Virus record (IMG/VR): IMGVR_UViG_3300010885_015368
Span: 1 to 23,760 of that record
DNA length: 23,760 nt
Direction: 5' to 3' (one strand)
Origin: a virus
In this document: piece by piece, positions 1 to 7,980 of the stretch
Position numbering within the stretch: position 1 is the stretch's first letter
How the letters are laid out: each line of letters starts with the position of its first letter
Position numbers and translations under genes: made by a program
Notes under the pieces: generated by a model
Databases searched by the model: none
What the model was told of the DNA's origin: nothing
The model's input: the letters and a program-made list of their open reading frames with translations, nothing else

Positions 1-214
1 TATTGGTTGTTGACAACCAACACAAGTGCATCCCGGGAATGATCCCCGCGGGAAGATCGGGCAACGCACTATTTGCCCACTTGTCTCTAAACGCATCAAG
101 GCGTTCACGACGTGCAATGTCATTTTCGCTAATATCATTAGCGCGTTCTTTAACTTCTTGTGCTCGGTCCGCTAAGCGGTCATCTAAGTCACGTTTTATT
201 CTTGGATTTGCCAT
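1..214 (-). CDS. Hypothetical phage protein, 3' part cut by window edge
   Basis: This minus-strand gene starts at 214 and runs off the left edge; 71 residues are visible. The N-terminus reads MANPRIKRDLDDRLADRAQE and is rich in charged residues, then continues into a Pro/Gly stretch (LPAGIIPG). A Shine-Dalgarno-like AAAGG lies at the end of the preceding scaffold-like gene, only 5 nt away, which supports the start and implies translation from the same message. In tailed phages the gene after the scaffold is often the major capsid protein, but nothing in these 71 residues shows a capsid fold, so the function is left open. Confidence 0.6.
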   Translation of the reverse strand, partial: MANPRIKRDLDDRLADRAQEVKERANDISENDIARRERLDAFRDKWANSALPDLPAGIIPGMHLCWLSTTN

Positions 215-219
215 AATAA

Positions 220-1215
220 TTAACCTTTATTGTCGCGATCATATTGTGCGTATGCACGGATCATTTTATTTCGTTTAGTTACGTCGTCCCACGCACCAGC
301 ATCTTTAATTGCCTGAACACGGTCACGGCTTAACGTGATAGTTCCAGGTTTTGACGATGATGTATTTGCAACTCTGCTAGAGGCTGTTGGGCCTGCTGAA
401 CGTCGTTGGTTCATACCGCCTTTTGCTGTATAGCGGTGGGGTAAACGAGCAGATAAACGATTATCTAATTCGTCCCAATACTCAGGATCAGTTGGATCCC
501 AACCATCGGAGACAAGCTCTTGGTCAACTACTTTGGCAATTCTACTATCTGTATCTCTAGCTTGTGGATCAAACCAAGAGTTCTTTTTTAACCATTGTGT
601 AGCATTTTGCTGTACTTCAGTGCTTATTGGGTTAGGAACGTTTTGTTTTGGTGCCTTAGCTTTTTCGAGTTGTTCTTTTTTATAATGCTGGGCTTGGTTT
701 AAGCGCTGTTTGGCATCTGTTAATTGCTCCAGATATTCCATCTGGGCATCTACATCACCATTTTGCGCCGCCTGCACCATCTTCATTTTGGCGTACTCGA
801 CACGGGTTGCCTCGTCTTCAAGGGCCTTGTCAATCTGCGCAAACTGGTATGATGCTGCCGTATCTTCTACAGCCGCTAATCGCCTAGCTAAATCTTCGTT
901 ACGCTTTTCAAGCGCACTGATTTTGTGTTTTGCGGATGCCTCGCGTTGCTTAGCTAGTTCTTTCTTTAGTTTTCGCTCTTCTCTGCGGGCTTCACGAATC
1001 TTTTCTCGGTCGTCTTCGCTTTCACCATCATCGTCTTGATCGTCAGAATTTTGATCTTGTTCTTGATCTTGGTTTTCTTCATCTTGATCGTCTGATGCTT
1101 CTACTTTGACTTCTACTTCTTGGTCGTCTTCAATAGTTTCAGGCAATTCTACCCTAGCTAAAACTGACCCATCTTCCCGTTCCTTAATGGGAACGTCTTT
1201 TTCATTATCTGCCAT
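220..1215 (-). CDS. Scaffold-like / capsid assembly protein
   Basis: A 331-residue protein with the usual build of a phage scaffolding protein. Residues 1-70 are extremely acidic, with long Asp/Glu/Gln runs. Residues 70-190 are a charged, predicted coiled coil (repeated EKR/KKEL/AKQ patterns). A C-terminal globular part follows, with NSWFDPQARDTDSRIAK and DGWDPTDPEYWDELDNRL, and ends in a basic tail. It lies after the terminase and portal genes in the head operon, where scaffolds usually sit. The role, to template procapsid assembly and then leave, is inferred from composition, length and position; no catalytic motif is present. It could instead be another acidic head-morphogenesis protein. 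Confidence 0.65.
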   Translation of the reverse strand: MADNEKDVPIKEREDGSVLARVELPETIEDDQEVEVKVEASDDQDEENQDQEQDQNSDDQDDDGESEDDREKIREARREERKLKKELAKQREASAKHKISALEKRNEDLARRLAAVEDTAASYQFAQIDKALEDEATRVEYAKMKMVQAAQNGDVDAQMEYLEQLTDAKQRLNQAQHYKKEQLEKAKAPKQNVPNPISTEVQQNATQWLKKNSWFDPQARDTDSRIAKVVDQELVSDGWDPTDPEYWDELDNRLSARLPHRYTAKGGMNQRRSAGPTASSRVANTSSSKPGTITLSRDRVQAIKDAGAWDDVTKRNKMIRAYAQYDRDNKG

Positions 1216-1233
1216 ACTTTACTTTCTACAAAG

Positions 1234-1671
1234 TTAATCTACAAACGCTTTCATTTTTTGCGCTGCTTCAAACGATTTAATCTTAGAGATTACTTCACGG
1301 GCTTGTAGTGTAATAAAAACTACGGGTGCTCCGTCATCATTTGGCTGCACAATATAACGATCACCGCCGTACTTAATTGTGCGAACTAAATCGCCAATTT
1401 GACACCAGGGGCCTTCTGGCCATGGAGTTAGGTCTTCTGGGCTTTTATACGCCAAGGGACCAATGTCTCGTACTTTAGCTACCGTTTCATTAAAGCGTAA
1501 AGTTTGTCTGGTCTCATCAACTAAGATGATTCCGCCTTTACTGGTTACTTTTTCCCGGCGTAATTGCACCAGTACTCTGTCACCTAGTATTTCAACCCCA
1601 GGGTCTATATTCGGAAAGCATTCCTGCTCGCTACGTAGATCTGGTTCGTCTTGCTGTTTAAAATCAATCAC
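1234..1671 (-). CDS. GroES-like co-chaperonin-fold protein
   Basis: A 145-residue protein whose middle matches the Cpn10/GroES pattern: GDRVLVQLRREKVTSKGGII (about residues 30-49, the first beta strands and the mobile-loop position), then NETVAKVRDIG (the GEVLAVG segment), then a W-x-IGD-V segment and a late IVQPNDDG...VFITLQAREVISKI end. It is longer than GroES (about 97 aa) because of an N-terminal extension and a Pro-rich insert (YKSPEDLTPWPEGPW). It sits between head genes, so it may help fold the capsid protein with the host GroEL, as T4 gp31 does; that job is inferred. It could also be a structural protein that has reused the fold. Confidence 0.65.
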   Translation of the reverse strand: MIDFKQQDEPDLRSEQECFPNIDPGVEILGDRVLVQLRREKVTSKGGIILVDETRQTLRFNETVAKVRDIGPLAYKSPEDLTPWPEGPWCQIGDLVRTIKYGGDRYIVQPNDDGAPVVFITLQAREVISKIKSFEAAQKMKAFVD

Positions 1672-1687
1672 CGTACGGTAATCCTTT

Positions 1688-1879
1688 CTATACTTCTTCG
1701 TCGTCTTCCGTTAAAATTGATTCAATGATGTCTAAAACAATTGTAAAACCCTCGTAACGCCCAACTAGACGCTGATAGTCTTCAAATGTATTTACATTCA
1801 TTCCTGCGGTAACGTTGTCCGCTAGGTTACTACGCTCAGTCTTTACACGACCGATAATTTCACTAATAAAGTCATTCAT
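1688..1879 (-). CDS. Small conserved phage head-operon protein
   Basis: A 63-residue acidic, helical protein (MNDFISEIIGRVKTERSNLA... YQRLVGRYEGFTIVLDIIESILTEDDEEV). I do not recognise a named domain. Small proteins with a YQRLVGRYEG-type helix near the portal gene seem familiar from other tailed phages, but I cannot confirm that here. It is separated by 16 nt from the GroES-like gene downstream. It is preceded by one copy of the repeated TACTAATGCAAAA element, whose conserved core ends 5 nt before the ATG, leaving no good Shine-Dalgarno site. Confidence 0.6.
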   Translation of the reverse strand: MNDFISEIIGRVKTERSNLADNVTAGMNVNTFEDYQRLVGRYEGFTIVLDIIESILTEDDEEV

Positions 1880-1884
1880 ACTCT

Positions 1885-1917
1885 TACTAATGCAAAAGGG
1901 CGAGTATTTCCGCCCTA
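1885..1917 (-). terminator. Repeated border element, copy I, with hairpin and U-run
   Basis: Read on the minus strand, GGGCG (1911-1915 as CGCCC on +) and CGCCC (1898-1902) form a 5-bp stem with an 8-nt loop, followed by TTTT and then GCATTAGTA. It lies just after the 69-aa gene and before the 63-aa gene, so it could act as a weak intrinsic terminator or processing site. The TTTTGCATTAGTA part recurs near 4990 and 7725, where the GC stem is not kept, so the conserved signal is probably not just termination. Confidence 0.45.
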
Positions 1918-1921
1918 AATA

Positions 1922-2131
1922 TTAATAAAAATTACCGCCACCGATGTCTTTTAGGTTTTTATCTGGACCTACTTTAGAAGAACGGGCTGGTTTGCCTTTA
2001 ACGGCATTGTTAGGACGCTTAGATCCAGATGGACCTGCGTCTAGTTTTTTGTCCTCTGGACCACCGCCTGAAGACAGTTTGCCAGTTTCTTGGTATGTTT
2101 GACGAAAGCCTTGTAAATTGTTATCGGCCAT
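1922..2131 (-). CDS. Small basic Gly/Lys-rich protein downstream of portal
   Basis: A 69-residue basic, low-complexity protein (GGGPEDKKLDAGPSGSKR..., ending KNLKDIGGGNFY), probably disordered apart from its ends. Its ATG overlaps the portal stop codon by one base (TAATG), so it is translationally coupled to the portal gene. No domain is recognised. A short disordered protein in this place could be a minor head or connector protein, but that is inference from position only. Confidence 0.6.
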   Translation of the reverse strand: MADNNLQGFRQTYQETGKLSSGGGPEDKKLDAGPSGSKRPNNAVKGKPARSSKVGPDKNLKDIGGGNFY

Positions 2132-4947
2132 TATATTGCTCCTGTTGGGGGTGTTGTTGGTGGTTGTGGTACTGATGCTTGTTGTTCTAATGCTTGTTGG
2201 TGTGCTTGATCTGCCAATAATGCCTGCTTTTCTAGCTCAAGTTGATGATTTTGTTGATCTGCTTGCGCTTGGAATGCCTGTTGTTGCACTGCAATACCGT
2301 GTTGACGGATGTCCTGTTCAGAAGCACGGGTTGCCTCAAAAGCAGACATGTTTTGTTCGTGCATCAATTTAGCTTGTTGTTGATCTAGCTGATTGCCAGC
2401 TTGGATCATAGCAACGCGTTCTTTTGCAGCATTGTTAATGTTTGCCATTGCAATATCTTTGGCATTACGTTGGCCATCAATATCAGATTGTGTTTGATAT
2501 TTAGCAACAAGTTCTTGTACTTGTTGTTCCATTTGTTTAATCTTAAGCTCATACTCTTGCTGTGATTTTTGTAAATCAGCCTGCATTTTGGCTTGAGATT
2601 CTTTAGCTTTACGATCTGTTTCAGCCATTTGGGTTTTAAGGAATGCAGCTGCTGTAGGATCTGCCATTGCTGCAGACTCTTGTTTGAGCTGATTTGCCTG
2701 TTGTACTTTTTGAGCCAATCCTTGAATCTGTTGTAAAAATGGTTGCATTTCTTGCTGAGAATCTTGGTTTACCATTTGTGAAGCAATTGCCAACGCTTGT
2801 TGTGCTTCTTGATCTAATGGCTTTTCTTGATGCAATTCAAGAGAATCACGACCACCGGCTGCAGTTGCAACGTGACCACGCATAGCTTGCAAGTAGTGTA
2901 ATGTTAAATGTTGTTTAATGTGTTCTAACGCATTCGGTGCAAATGTTGGCCCAATAACTGGGTTGCCACCGTAAGCAGGGTTGTTTGCGTATTCTAAGTG
3001 AATCTTTAAGTGAGCAATGTGATCTTGGTCTGGATATGCAGCTGCAGGACGGCCCATAGTCATTGCTACGTTTTCTAACGCAGGGTTAGACTCTTTAGCA
3101 CCCATTGGGTTTGGCAATACTTCTTCAACCGCTGGAATTTTAAGTTGCTGTAAAATTCTACGGTACACGCCACGGATGTCAAACATACCTGGAGGCGCTG
3201 AACTAGCCATCTGTAATAGAGCCTGGTTCTGAGCAACACGTTGTGTTTCTGAAAAGATGTTAGGATCGGATACTGGACGTACGTCATTGTTGTACGCAAA
3301 GTCACGAACCTCAACTTCAGTACCAGACTGGTTATCCATCTCTTCTAAATACCAATGATTTAGACGAGAAATAATGTTTAATGATTTAGCTTGGCTGCGA
3401 TGCAGACGTGCGTGGATAGCTGAGAACACCTTAGCACCTTGCTCAATAAGAGCTTGTGCTGTGCCAACTGGCATGTTGTTGTTTGCTTCGCCAATCTTTT
3501 CTTCAGAGGTAGTAACTACGCCTTTAGCAGCAGATGTCAACCAACCCATCAATTCCATCAATACTGATGACGGTGGATTGAACGGCATTGCCATTGCAAT
3601 CTTACGTACATCGTCTACACCAGGTGCACCTTCAATCTCAATTACTTGTGTCGGCTCGATTCGGTCAGATTGTCCACCAATTCGTCCACCTTTGAGCTTA
3701 AGTAGTGTTTGACTGTTATTAATGTGAGCAGCGTCCAATAGGGCACGCAAAGCACCAGTAAGAGCAGCGGAGAGACCACCAATAAGATGAGGTAACCCAA
3801 TTGCGTAAGCGCCACGCCAAGGAATGAATTTGAATTCAACATACCATTCTAGCTTTTCTAATTTTTCGTCGTTTGCTTCCCAGTTGCGATAAAGCGCTAA
3901 TACCTTGGAAGATGACTCATCAACTGTAAGGATGTAGGGAGCACGACGACCTTCTGTAATCTCGTCTTCGTCCATACGCATGAAACATGTTACTTCATAC
4001 ACACGGCGCAAACCATCAATGTTTTTACCTGATGACTGTTTACCTTCAATCTTATTGTTGGCTTTTTGTGAGCCAGTCATGTCATCAATTGGTGCATCAG
4101 ACGTGTAACTGTCATCTATGTCACGGTAAATACCTTGCTCAACACGTTGCTGGAAAATGTCTTCAGTAATGTCTTGTACTTCAGTAACACGTGCTGAGGT
4201 ATAAAAGTTGGTAGATGCGTAAGGGAGGAGTAAGTTGTCAATGGGAATCCATTCACACATTGGACGCTTTTGTTCTAAGTCATAGCGCCATTTAAGATAC
4301 TGTGAACCACCTAATGGTAACTGAGTGAGCAGTTGCTCCATCTCATCACGGTACTCTTGTACTTGTTCTGTAAGCTGCCAGTTAAGGAATGTTACCTTAC
4401 GATCTGCAGTTTCTTGTTTGATTCTGTCGGCTGCGCCCTTGATGTTTGATTTAACAATACCATCTGGTGGGAGTAGCTCTTTGGAGGATGACGCAGCGAA
4501 GTCAACGCATGCCTCAGCCATAACGGGGTGGACGACTTTGGAAGCCCCATCGAATGTCGCGCCGCCAGGTGCGTCCTTACCTAAGCCAGTTCTACGAAGA
4601 CCGTCTTCGTATTGTTTGTCTCGTTCTTTACGTGCTTCTTTATCTTCATCAATTAAGTCAAGGTAATCGCTTGCTAACTGATCTAAGAAACTCTCATCGA
4701 GAGATTCTGCTAAATTTTCATAAAACTCTGGGTCTTTACGTGGACCGGTTTTTTCTTGGAAGTTAACAATGACTGAACCATCGTCTAACTCAATAACTTC
4801 TTGTTCTACTTCTTCAGGCTCTAATCCTAAAACCTCTTCGTAATGATCCATCTCGGCATCTTGTTCGGCCGCCAGCTTTACATCTTCGTCTCTTTCAAGA
4901 CCGGGCAAGTTAGAGCCCATTTGCATCGGTATTTGTGGATTTGCCAT
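2131..4947 (-). CDS. Portal protein (P22-like, extended)
   Basis: A 938-residue protein, long for a portal (P22 gp1 is about 725 aa). After an acidic N-terminus, residues 60-700 carry the portal region: LASDYLDLIDEDKEARKERD, the segment ATFDGASKVVHPVMAEACVD, AASSSKELLPPDG, then PMCEWIPIDNLLLPYAS, VYEVTCFMRMDED and FKFIPWRGAYAIGLPHLIGG. From about 740 to 930 the protein is a long Gln/Ala/Lys-rich coiled coil (QQIQGLAQKVQQANQLKQES, MQADLQKSQQEYELKIKQME), ending in a Pro/Thr tail. As dodecameric portal it would form the DNA-packaging vertex and dock the terminase encoded just upstream. The assignment rests on recognisable portal-family segments and the terL-portal order. The long coiled-coil tail could correspond to the P22-type barrel or to an internal-protein role. 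Confidence 0.85.
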   Translation of the reverse strand: MANPQIPMQMGSNLPGLERDEDVKLAAEQDAEMDHYEEVLGLEPEEVEQEVIELDDGSVIVNFQEKTGPRKDPEFYENLAESLDESFLDQLASDYLDLIDEDKEARKERDKQYEDGLRRTGLGKDAPGGATFDGASKVVHPVMAEACVDFAASSSKELLPPDGIVKSNIKGAADRIKQETADRKVTFLNWQLTEQVQEYRDEMEQLLTQLPLGGSQYLKWRYDLEQKRPMCEWIPIDNLLLPYASTNFYTSARVTEVQDITEDIFQQRVEQGIYRDIDDSYTSDAPIDDMTGSQKANNKIEGKQSSGKNIDGLRRVYEVTCFMRMDEDEITEGRRAPYILTVDESSSKVLALYRNWEANDEKLEKLEWYVEFKFIPWRGAYAIGLPHLIGGLSAALTGALRALLDAAHINNSQTLLKLKGGRIGGQSDRIEPTQVIEIEGAPGVDDVRKIAMAMPFNPPSSVLMELMGWLTSAAKGVVTTSEEKIGEANNNMPVGTAQALIEQGAKVFSAIHARLHRSQAKSLNIISRLNHWYLEEMDNQSGTEVEVRDFAYNNDVRPVSDPNIFSETQRVAQNQALLQMASSAPPGMFDIRGVYRRILQQLKIPAVEEVLPNPMGAKESNPALENVAMTMGRPAAAYPDQDHIAHLKIHLEYANNPAYGGNPVIGPTFAPNALEHIKQHLTLHYLQAMRGHVATAAGGRDSLELHQEKPLDQEAQQALAIASQMVNQDSQQEMQPFLQQIQGLAQKVQQANQLKQESAAMADPTAAAFLKTQMAETDRKAKESQAKMQADLQKSQQEYELKIKQMEQQVQELVAKYQTQSDIDGQRNAKDIAMANINNAAKERVAMIQAGNQLDQQQAKLMHEQNMSAFEATRASEQDIRQHGIAVQQQAFQAQADQQNHQLELEKQALLADQAHQQALEQQASVPQPPTTPPTGAI

Positions 4948-4985
4948 AGATTATCTGAATTTGGTGGATGTATTTGTCCTATAAC

Positions 4986-5018
4986 TACTAATGCAAAAAG
5001 AATGGTGTTTCCGCCCTA
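4986..5018 (-). repeat. Repeated border element, copy II
   Basis: The + strand reads TACTAATGCAAAAAGAA, then TGGTGTTT, then CCGCCCTA. The first 17 bases are identical to copy III at 7721, and copy I at 1885 shares the first 13. It fills most of the gap between the terL stop (which overlaps its CGCCCTA end) and the portal start. A short GCCC-AATA-GGGC stem overlaps the terL 3' end on the minus strand. Candidate promoter, processing site or weak terminator for the head operon. Confidence 0.5.
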
Positions 5019-6458
5019 TTGGGCATACGGATTGAAGAATTTCTTTTTGTACTCGTCGTCTGCGTAATCGTAGTCTCGGGCTGGTAGGGGGTCTAAACGC
5101 ACCCATCCAGAGTCCCTAAGAACACGCAATGCTTGTGACAGGGAATCCACATAGTCATCATGGCCCCCTGCTTCTGGAAACGAACACACCTGCCGAATAA
5201 ACCGTTTGGCCCAATCTGCAAAGTCACCTTTTAGTTTGGTGTCTTCCGGTATGTAGACTTTACCCTTGGCTACCAAAGGTGCCACAATGTTTACACGCTG
5301 CACCTTATCGGCACGACCTGGGTTGTAACCACGCACAGGCACACCGGCGCCCTGTAGTTCTTGGATCAGGGAGATACCAGCGGATTTATCTTCCATAAGT
5401 ATGAGGTCTGCTTTTTTACCTTTGCCAAACTCGTTGTCTGCCCCGTAGACTACTTCTTTAAAGTCTTCAATTACTTTACGACGCAGCTCTGGATACGACA
5501 TGTGGGCATCCCAAGCATCTAAAAGGATAACGGATGTACCAGAATCAAGCTGTTCAAACACACCCCACACAGTGCATGCCGTTGGGTCGTTAGTTGTTTT
5601 TTCGCTGGTAGCTGGATCGTATGAGGCAATTACGTACTCTAGCTCTGGTGTGGCTTTGTGTGCTGGCCACATGCGGAACTGTTTACGTTTGATGATACCA
5701 GCTGCTTCTGGATCAAGAATCTCACCATAGATCTCTTGTCTTCCAAGGTCAGTGCCATCATACGTTTCAAGCTGTTTGAAAAAAGTCTCTGATAGGTTTG
5801 ATCTGTTGTCGTAAGACGAGGCGTTTGCAACATAGACATCTCCTCCTATTTTTCCTTCGTTAAGATCAACGATGAGCTCTTTAGGTTTTGGTGTGGTGGT
5901 AATAATCTGCTGCACCCTAGGGATTCTGGGGTCTTTAAGACGGAGGGTAAACTGTACGCCGTCGTAGGCATCGTCGATGTAATCAAACGCACACAGCTCG
6001 TCAAACCATGCTCCATGATATTGTTTACCGCGGTACCGTTCTGGCTCGGAGGCTGGGATACCTTGGATGATGGAGCCGTTGGTGAGGGTAATTTCAAAGA
6101 GGGACTTGTTGTAGTCTCGTATAAGTGACGCGGGGATGATATTGAGAAGTCCGGAGTCTCCTTCAAAGCAAGTTGCACGTATATCATTTGAGGTAGGGGC
6201 TGTGACCAACCATCTAGTATTATCATACTTCCAAGCACGAATGCCAATCCAATTACTAGCCGTATGCGTCTTCCCCGATCCTCGGCCAGCCAACATAAGA
6301 AACGTATCATACTCTCCATCTTCTGGTTCTCTTTGGTGTGGCAAGGCTTGTATCTGCCATTTGACCTGCCACATAGCGGCATCAAGTTGGGCATTAGGCC
6401 AGTGCTTGTGTGATTCTGCAAACTTCTTAAGAATCTGTTCTTGTTTAGGTGTTAGCAT
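5016..6458 (-). CDS. terL: Terminase large subunit (TerL)
   Basis: A 480-residue DNA-packaging motor and nuclease of usual length (P22 gp2 is about 499 aa). The N-terminal ATPase shows Walker A AGRGSGKT (residues 57-64), a TAPTS segment (87-91) and Walker B GAWFDEL (149-155) followed by a TTTPKP coupling segment (188-193). The C-terminal RNase-H-like nuclease shows ASYDPATSEK (Asp281), LILMEDKSAG (Glu356) and GGHDDYVDSL (Asp434/435/438), the expected acidic triad. All key residues are present and the frame is open, so it should be active. The start overlaps the end of the Hint-like ORF by 7 nt (ATGCTAA), so translation is probably coupled. It acts on the portal vertex encoded next. No small terminase gene is recognised in the window. 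Confidence 0.93.
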   Translation of the reverse strand: MLTPKQEQILKKFAESHKHWPNAQLDAAMWQVKWQIQALPHQREPEDGEYDTFLMLAGRGSGKTHTASNWIGIRAWKYDNTRWLVTAPTSNDIRATCFEGDSGLLNIIPASLIRDYNKSLFEITLTNGSIIQGIPASEPERYRGKQYHGAWFDELCAFDYIDDAYDGVQFTLRLKDPRIPRVQQIITTTPKPKELIVDLNEGKIGGDVYVANASSYDNRSNLSETFFKQLETYDGTDLGRQEIYGEILDPEAAGIIKRKQFRMWPAHKATPELEYVIASYDPATSEKTTNDPTACTVWGVFEQLDSGTSVILLDAWDAHMSYPELRRKVIEDFKEVVYGADNEFGKGKKADLILMEDKSAGISLIQELQGAGVPVRGYNPGRADKVQRVNIVAPLVAKGKVYIPEDTKLKGDFADWAKRFIRQVCSFPEAGGHDDYVDSLSQALRVLRDSGWVRLDPLPARDYDYADDEYKKKFFNPYAQ

Positions 6459-7444
6459 GTTGAAATAAATCCTTCCCCTACTAGCAGGGTATTGTCTGGC
6501 GCTGTGGTTTCAATATGAACACACGCTTGTGGCGATATTTCTTCAATTGCGTGAATGAATCTTCTACCGTACACAATTTTTAACGGCGGAGATACTTGGT
6601 TAGATATTAATTTTAACCTACTTCTGAAAAAAAGTGTGTAGGCTTTGTGAGTTTCGTTGTGTAGTATGCTTGTCTTGTGGCCCAAGGACTCTGCCAGGGC
6701 TTGAACCTGCTGAACTACGGACAAATTGTGGTTAGAAAACTGAAATTTGTCTTTTTTAATGTTGTATTGCCGCGATTTTGAATAAATTATACCACGAAGC
6801 AGGGCAATTCGCTGCTCAACGTCTGCCAATAGGTAGTTGTTTGGTATTTTGTAAGGGATGTTAGGCAGAAGATGTGACTCTATCGTGGGGGAGGTGGCAA
6901 ATTCTCTTTCACCGGACTCGGATAACCAATGCTCCGTCAGTTTGTACCCTGCGTTTTTGAATTCCTCATGCACATCTAAGGAAAGTCCCTTTGGTGGGGT
7001 CATCATCCTATTGGTTTTCCTATTAAAAAACCAAAAGCCAAACACAAACGGGGGTACCGGTAGGGTTTGGTGGGGTAATTCCAGTGGGGGAGTTGTTTGG
7101 ACGGAGTACATGTACTCCTTTGGGCGGTGCTTTAACGGTCCGTCTAGTATCTGTTTGACCATTACAGGTCTAAGTTTGCGTTTAAACTTGCGGACTTGCT
7201 TGTAGTTGAATATTCTGTGGCGGTGCATAGGGTTTTCTGTAGGAAACCCAAGGTTCTCATCCCCTGACATGGTCAGGTTGTCGGAAAACGTAACCATGTA
7301 GCAGCGCTGTGCTCGGTACTCTTGTACCAGTTTAACCCTAACCAGGTTGCCAGTTCGGTCAAACACATAGTCGCCCACCTTTAACAGACGGGCCGGTTTC
7401 CAATAGTCAAGTGTTAATACTTTTTCGTTTGCTAATATCGCCAT
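6452..7444 (-). CDS. Stand-alone Hint/intein-like protein with LAGLIDADG-like insert
   Basis: A 330-residue protein arranged like an intein. Residues 1-70 fit intein blocks A and B (ANEKVLTLDYWKPARLLKVGDYVFDRTG, then CYMVTFSDNLTMSGDENLGF). The centre has a LAGLIDADG-type homing-endonuclease-like region (LLRGIIYSKSRQYNIKKDK, about 213, then VVQQVQALAESLGHKTSI). The end (CVHIETTAPDNTLLVGEGFISTC, 308-330) fits blocks F and G. The splicing residues look lost: no Cys/Ser at position 1 of block A, and STC instead of HN-C at the end. It sits immediately upstream of an uninterrupted terL and overlaps its start by 7 nt. It may be a domesticated relic of a terminase intein or an autonomous homing endonuclease. 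The GTTTAAAC at 7180 codes Phe-Lys here. Confidence 0.7.
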   Translation of the reverse strand: MAILANEKVLTLDYWKPARLLKVGDYVFDRTGNLVRVKLVQEYRAQRCYMVTFSDNLTMSGDENLGFPTENPMHRHRIFNYKQVRKFKRKLRPVMVKQILDGPLKHRPKEYMYSVQTTPPLELPHQTLPVPPFVFGFWFFNRKTNRMMTPPKGLSLDVHEEFKNAGYKLTEHWLSESGEREFATSPTIESHLLPNIPYKIPNNYLLADVEQRIALLRGIIYSKSRQYNIKKDKFQFSNHNLSVVQQVQALAESLGHKTSILHNETHKAYTLFFRSRLKLISNQVSPPLKIVYGRRFIHAIEEISPQACVHIETTAPDNTLLVGEGFISTC

Positions 7445-7715
7445 GAAAATTTTCTAGGACCCAACGGTCCAGCCAACGCCCTAACGGCGCTCGTATTTTA
7501 TATTGAACAACGACTGGCAGGTTTTGGATGTTCATTGTTTCTTTAGTTATGCTAAGTCTAAATTGCAAGAACCGTATTGTTTCATTATCCAGTATTTCAA
7601 CCGGTGCATCCACCATGTCAATGTTATGAGCATCACACACCAAAATTCGCAGGCCCTTGAACTGACCCTGTGCATTTTCTAATGCACCTTGGATTTGGTA
7701 TACATATTCATTCAT
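7407..7715 (-). CDS. Hypothetical protein, first gene of the head operon
   Basis: A 102-residue protein (MNEYVYQIQGALENAQGQFK...) with alternating strands (LRILVCDAHNIDMVDAPVEIL, LPVVVQYKIRAPLG), probably a small beta-rich domain. No family is recognised. Its last 38 nt overlap the start of the Hint-like ORF in another frame. That ORF has no clear Shine-Dalgarno sequence, so it may depend on coupling to this gene. The ATG lies 5 nt after a copy of the GCATTAGTA element and also lacks an obvious Shine-Dalgarno sequence. It is the most upstream minus-strand gene next to the divergent region. Confidence 0.55.
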   Translation of the reverse strand: MNEYVYQIQGALENAQGQFKGLRILVCDAHNIDMVDAPVEILDNETIRFLQFRLSITKETMNIQNLPVVVQYKIRAPLGRWLDRWVLENFHGDISKRKSINT

Positions 7716-7720
7716 AATTT

Positions 7721-7752
7721 TACTAATGCAAAAAGAAGGCTGCTAGCGCCCT
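7721..7752 (-). promoter_or_regulatory. Repeated border element, copy III, upstream of head operon
   Basis: The + strand reads TACTAATGCAAAAAGAA, then GGCTGCTAG, then CGCCCT. It is the third copy of the element seen at 1885 and 4986. On the minus strand it ends GCATTAGTA 5 nt before the ATG of the first head-operon gene, the same spacing as copy I. Placement at the head of the operon and again inside it suits a late promoter or a translation-related signal; which one is not shown by sequence alone. Confidence 0.45.
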
Positions 7753-7772
7753 GGAACCAGGTAATATACTTT

Positions 7773-7980
7773 AAATTGTCACAGTAGTCATAGTAGTCAG
7801 GGTCTAATCCAGTTCAAGCCGCCTATACGTTTTTTATTTTTTTAAAATAATAAAATAATAAGAAATAAGGGTGACTACTATGACTACTGTTACTATCAAG
7901 GACTTACGAGCAACTCCTCACAAAGATTTTACGAACTATCAAGGACTTACGAGCGACAGTTAAAGCAACAGTAGTCAGGA
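7773..7980. repeat. Origin-like ~200-bp repeat, copy 1 (iterons, AT-rich core)
   Basis: AGTAGTCA boxes occur in pairs with 9-bp spacing at 7783 and 7792, inverted as TGACTACT at 7872 and 7881, and once more at 7970. A 19-bp inverted repeat surrounds an A/T-only core (7830-7867). The 20-mer ACTATCAAGGACTTACGAGC is repeated at 7892 and 7935. The same order of parts is found at 19467-19664: the 34-nt first block differs at one base, the 21-nt T-tract block is identical, the 45-nt third block differs at two bases, and the ACGAACTATCAAGGACTTAC block is identical. Iterons plus an AT-rich unwinding-like core resemble an initiator-dependent replication origin; a promoter/operator region is the main alternative. 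Confidence 0.7.

Noticed and set aside
5016-6458. Intein interrupting terL
   Set aside because: The terL frame is continuous with all ATPase and nuclease motifs; the Hint-like sequence is a separate upstream ORF.
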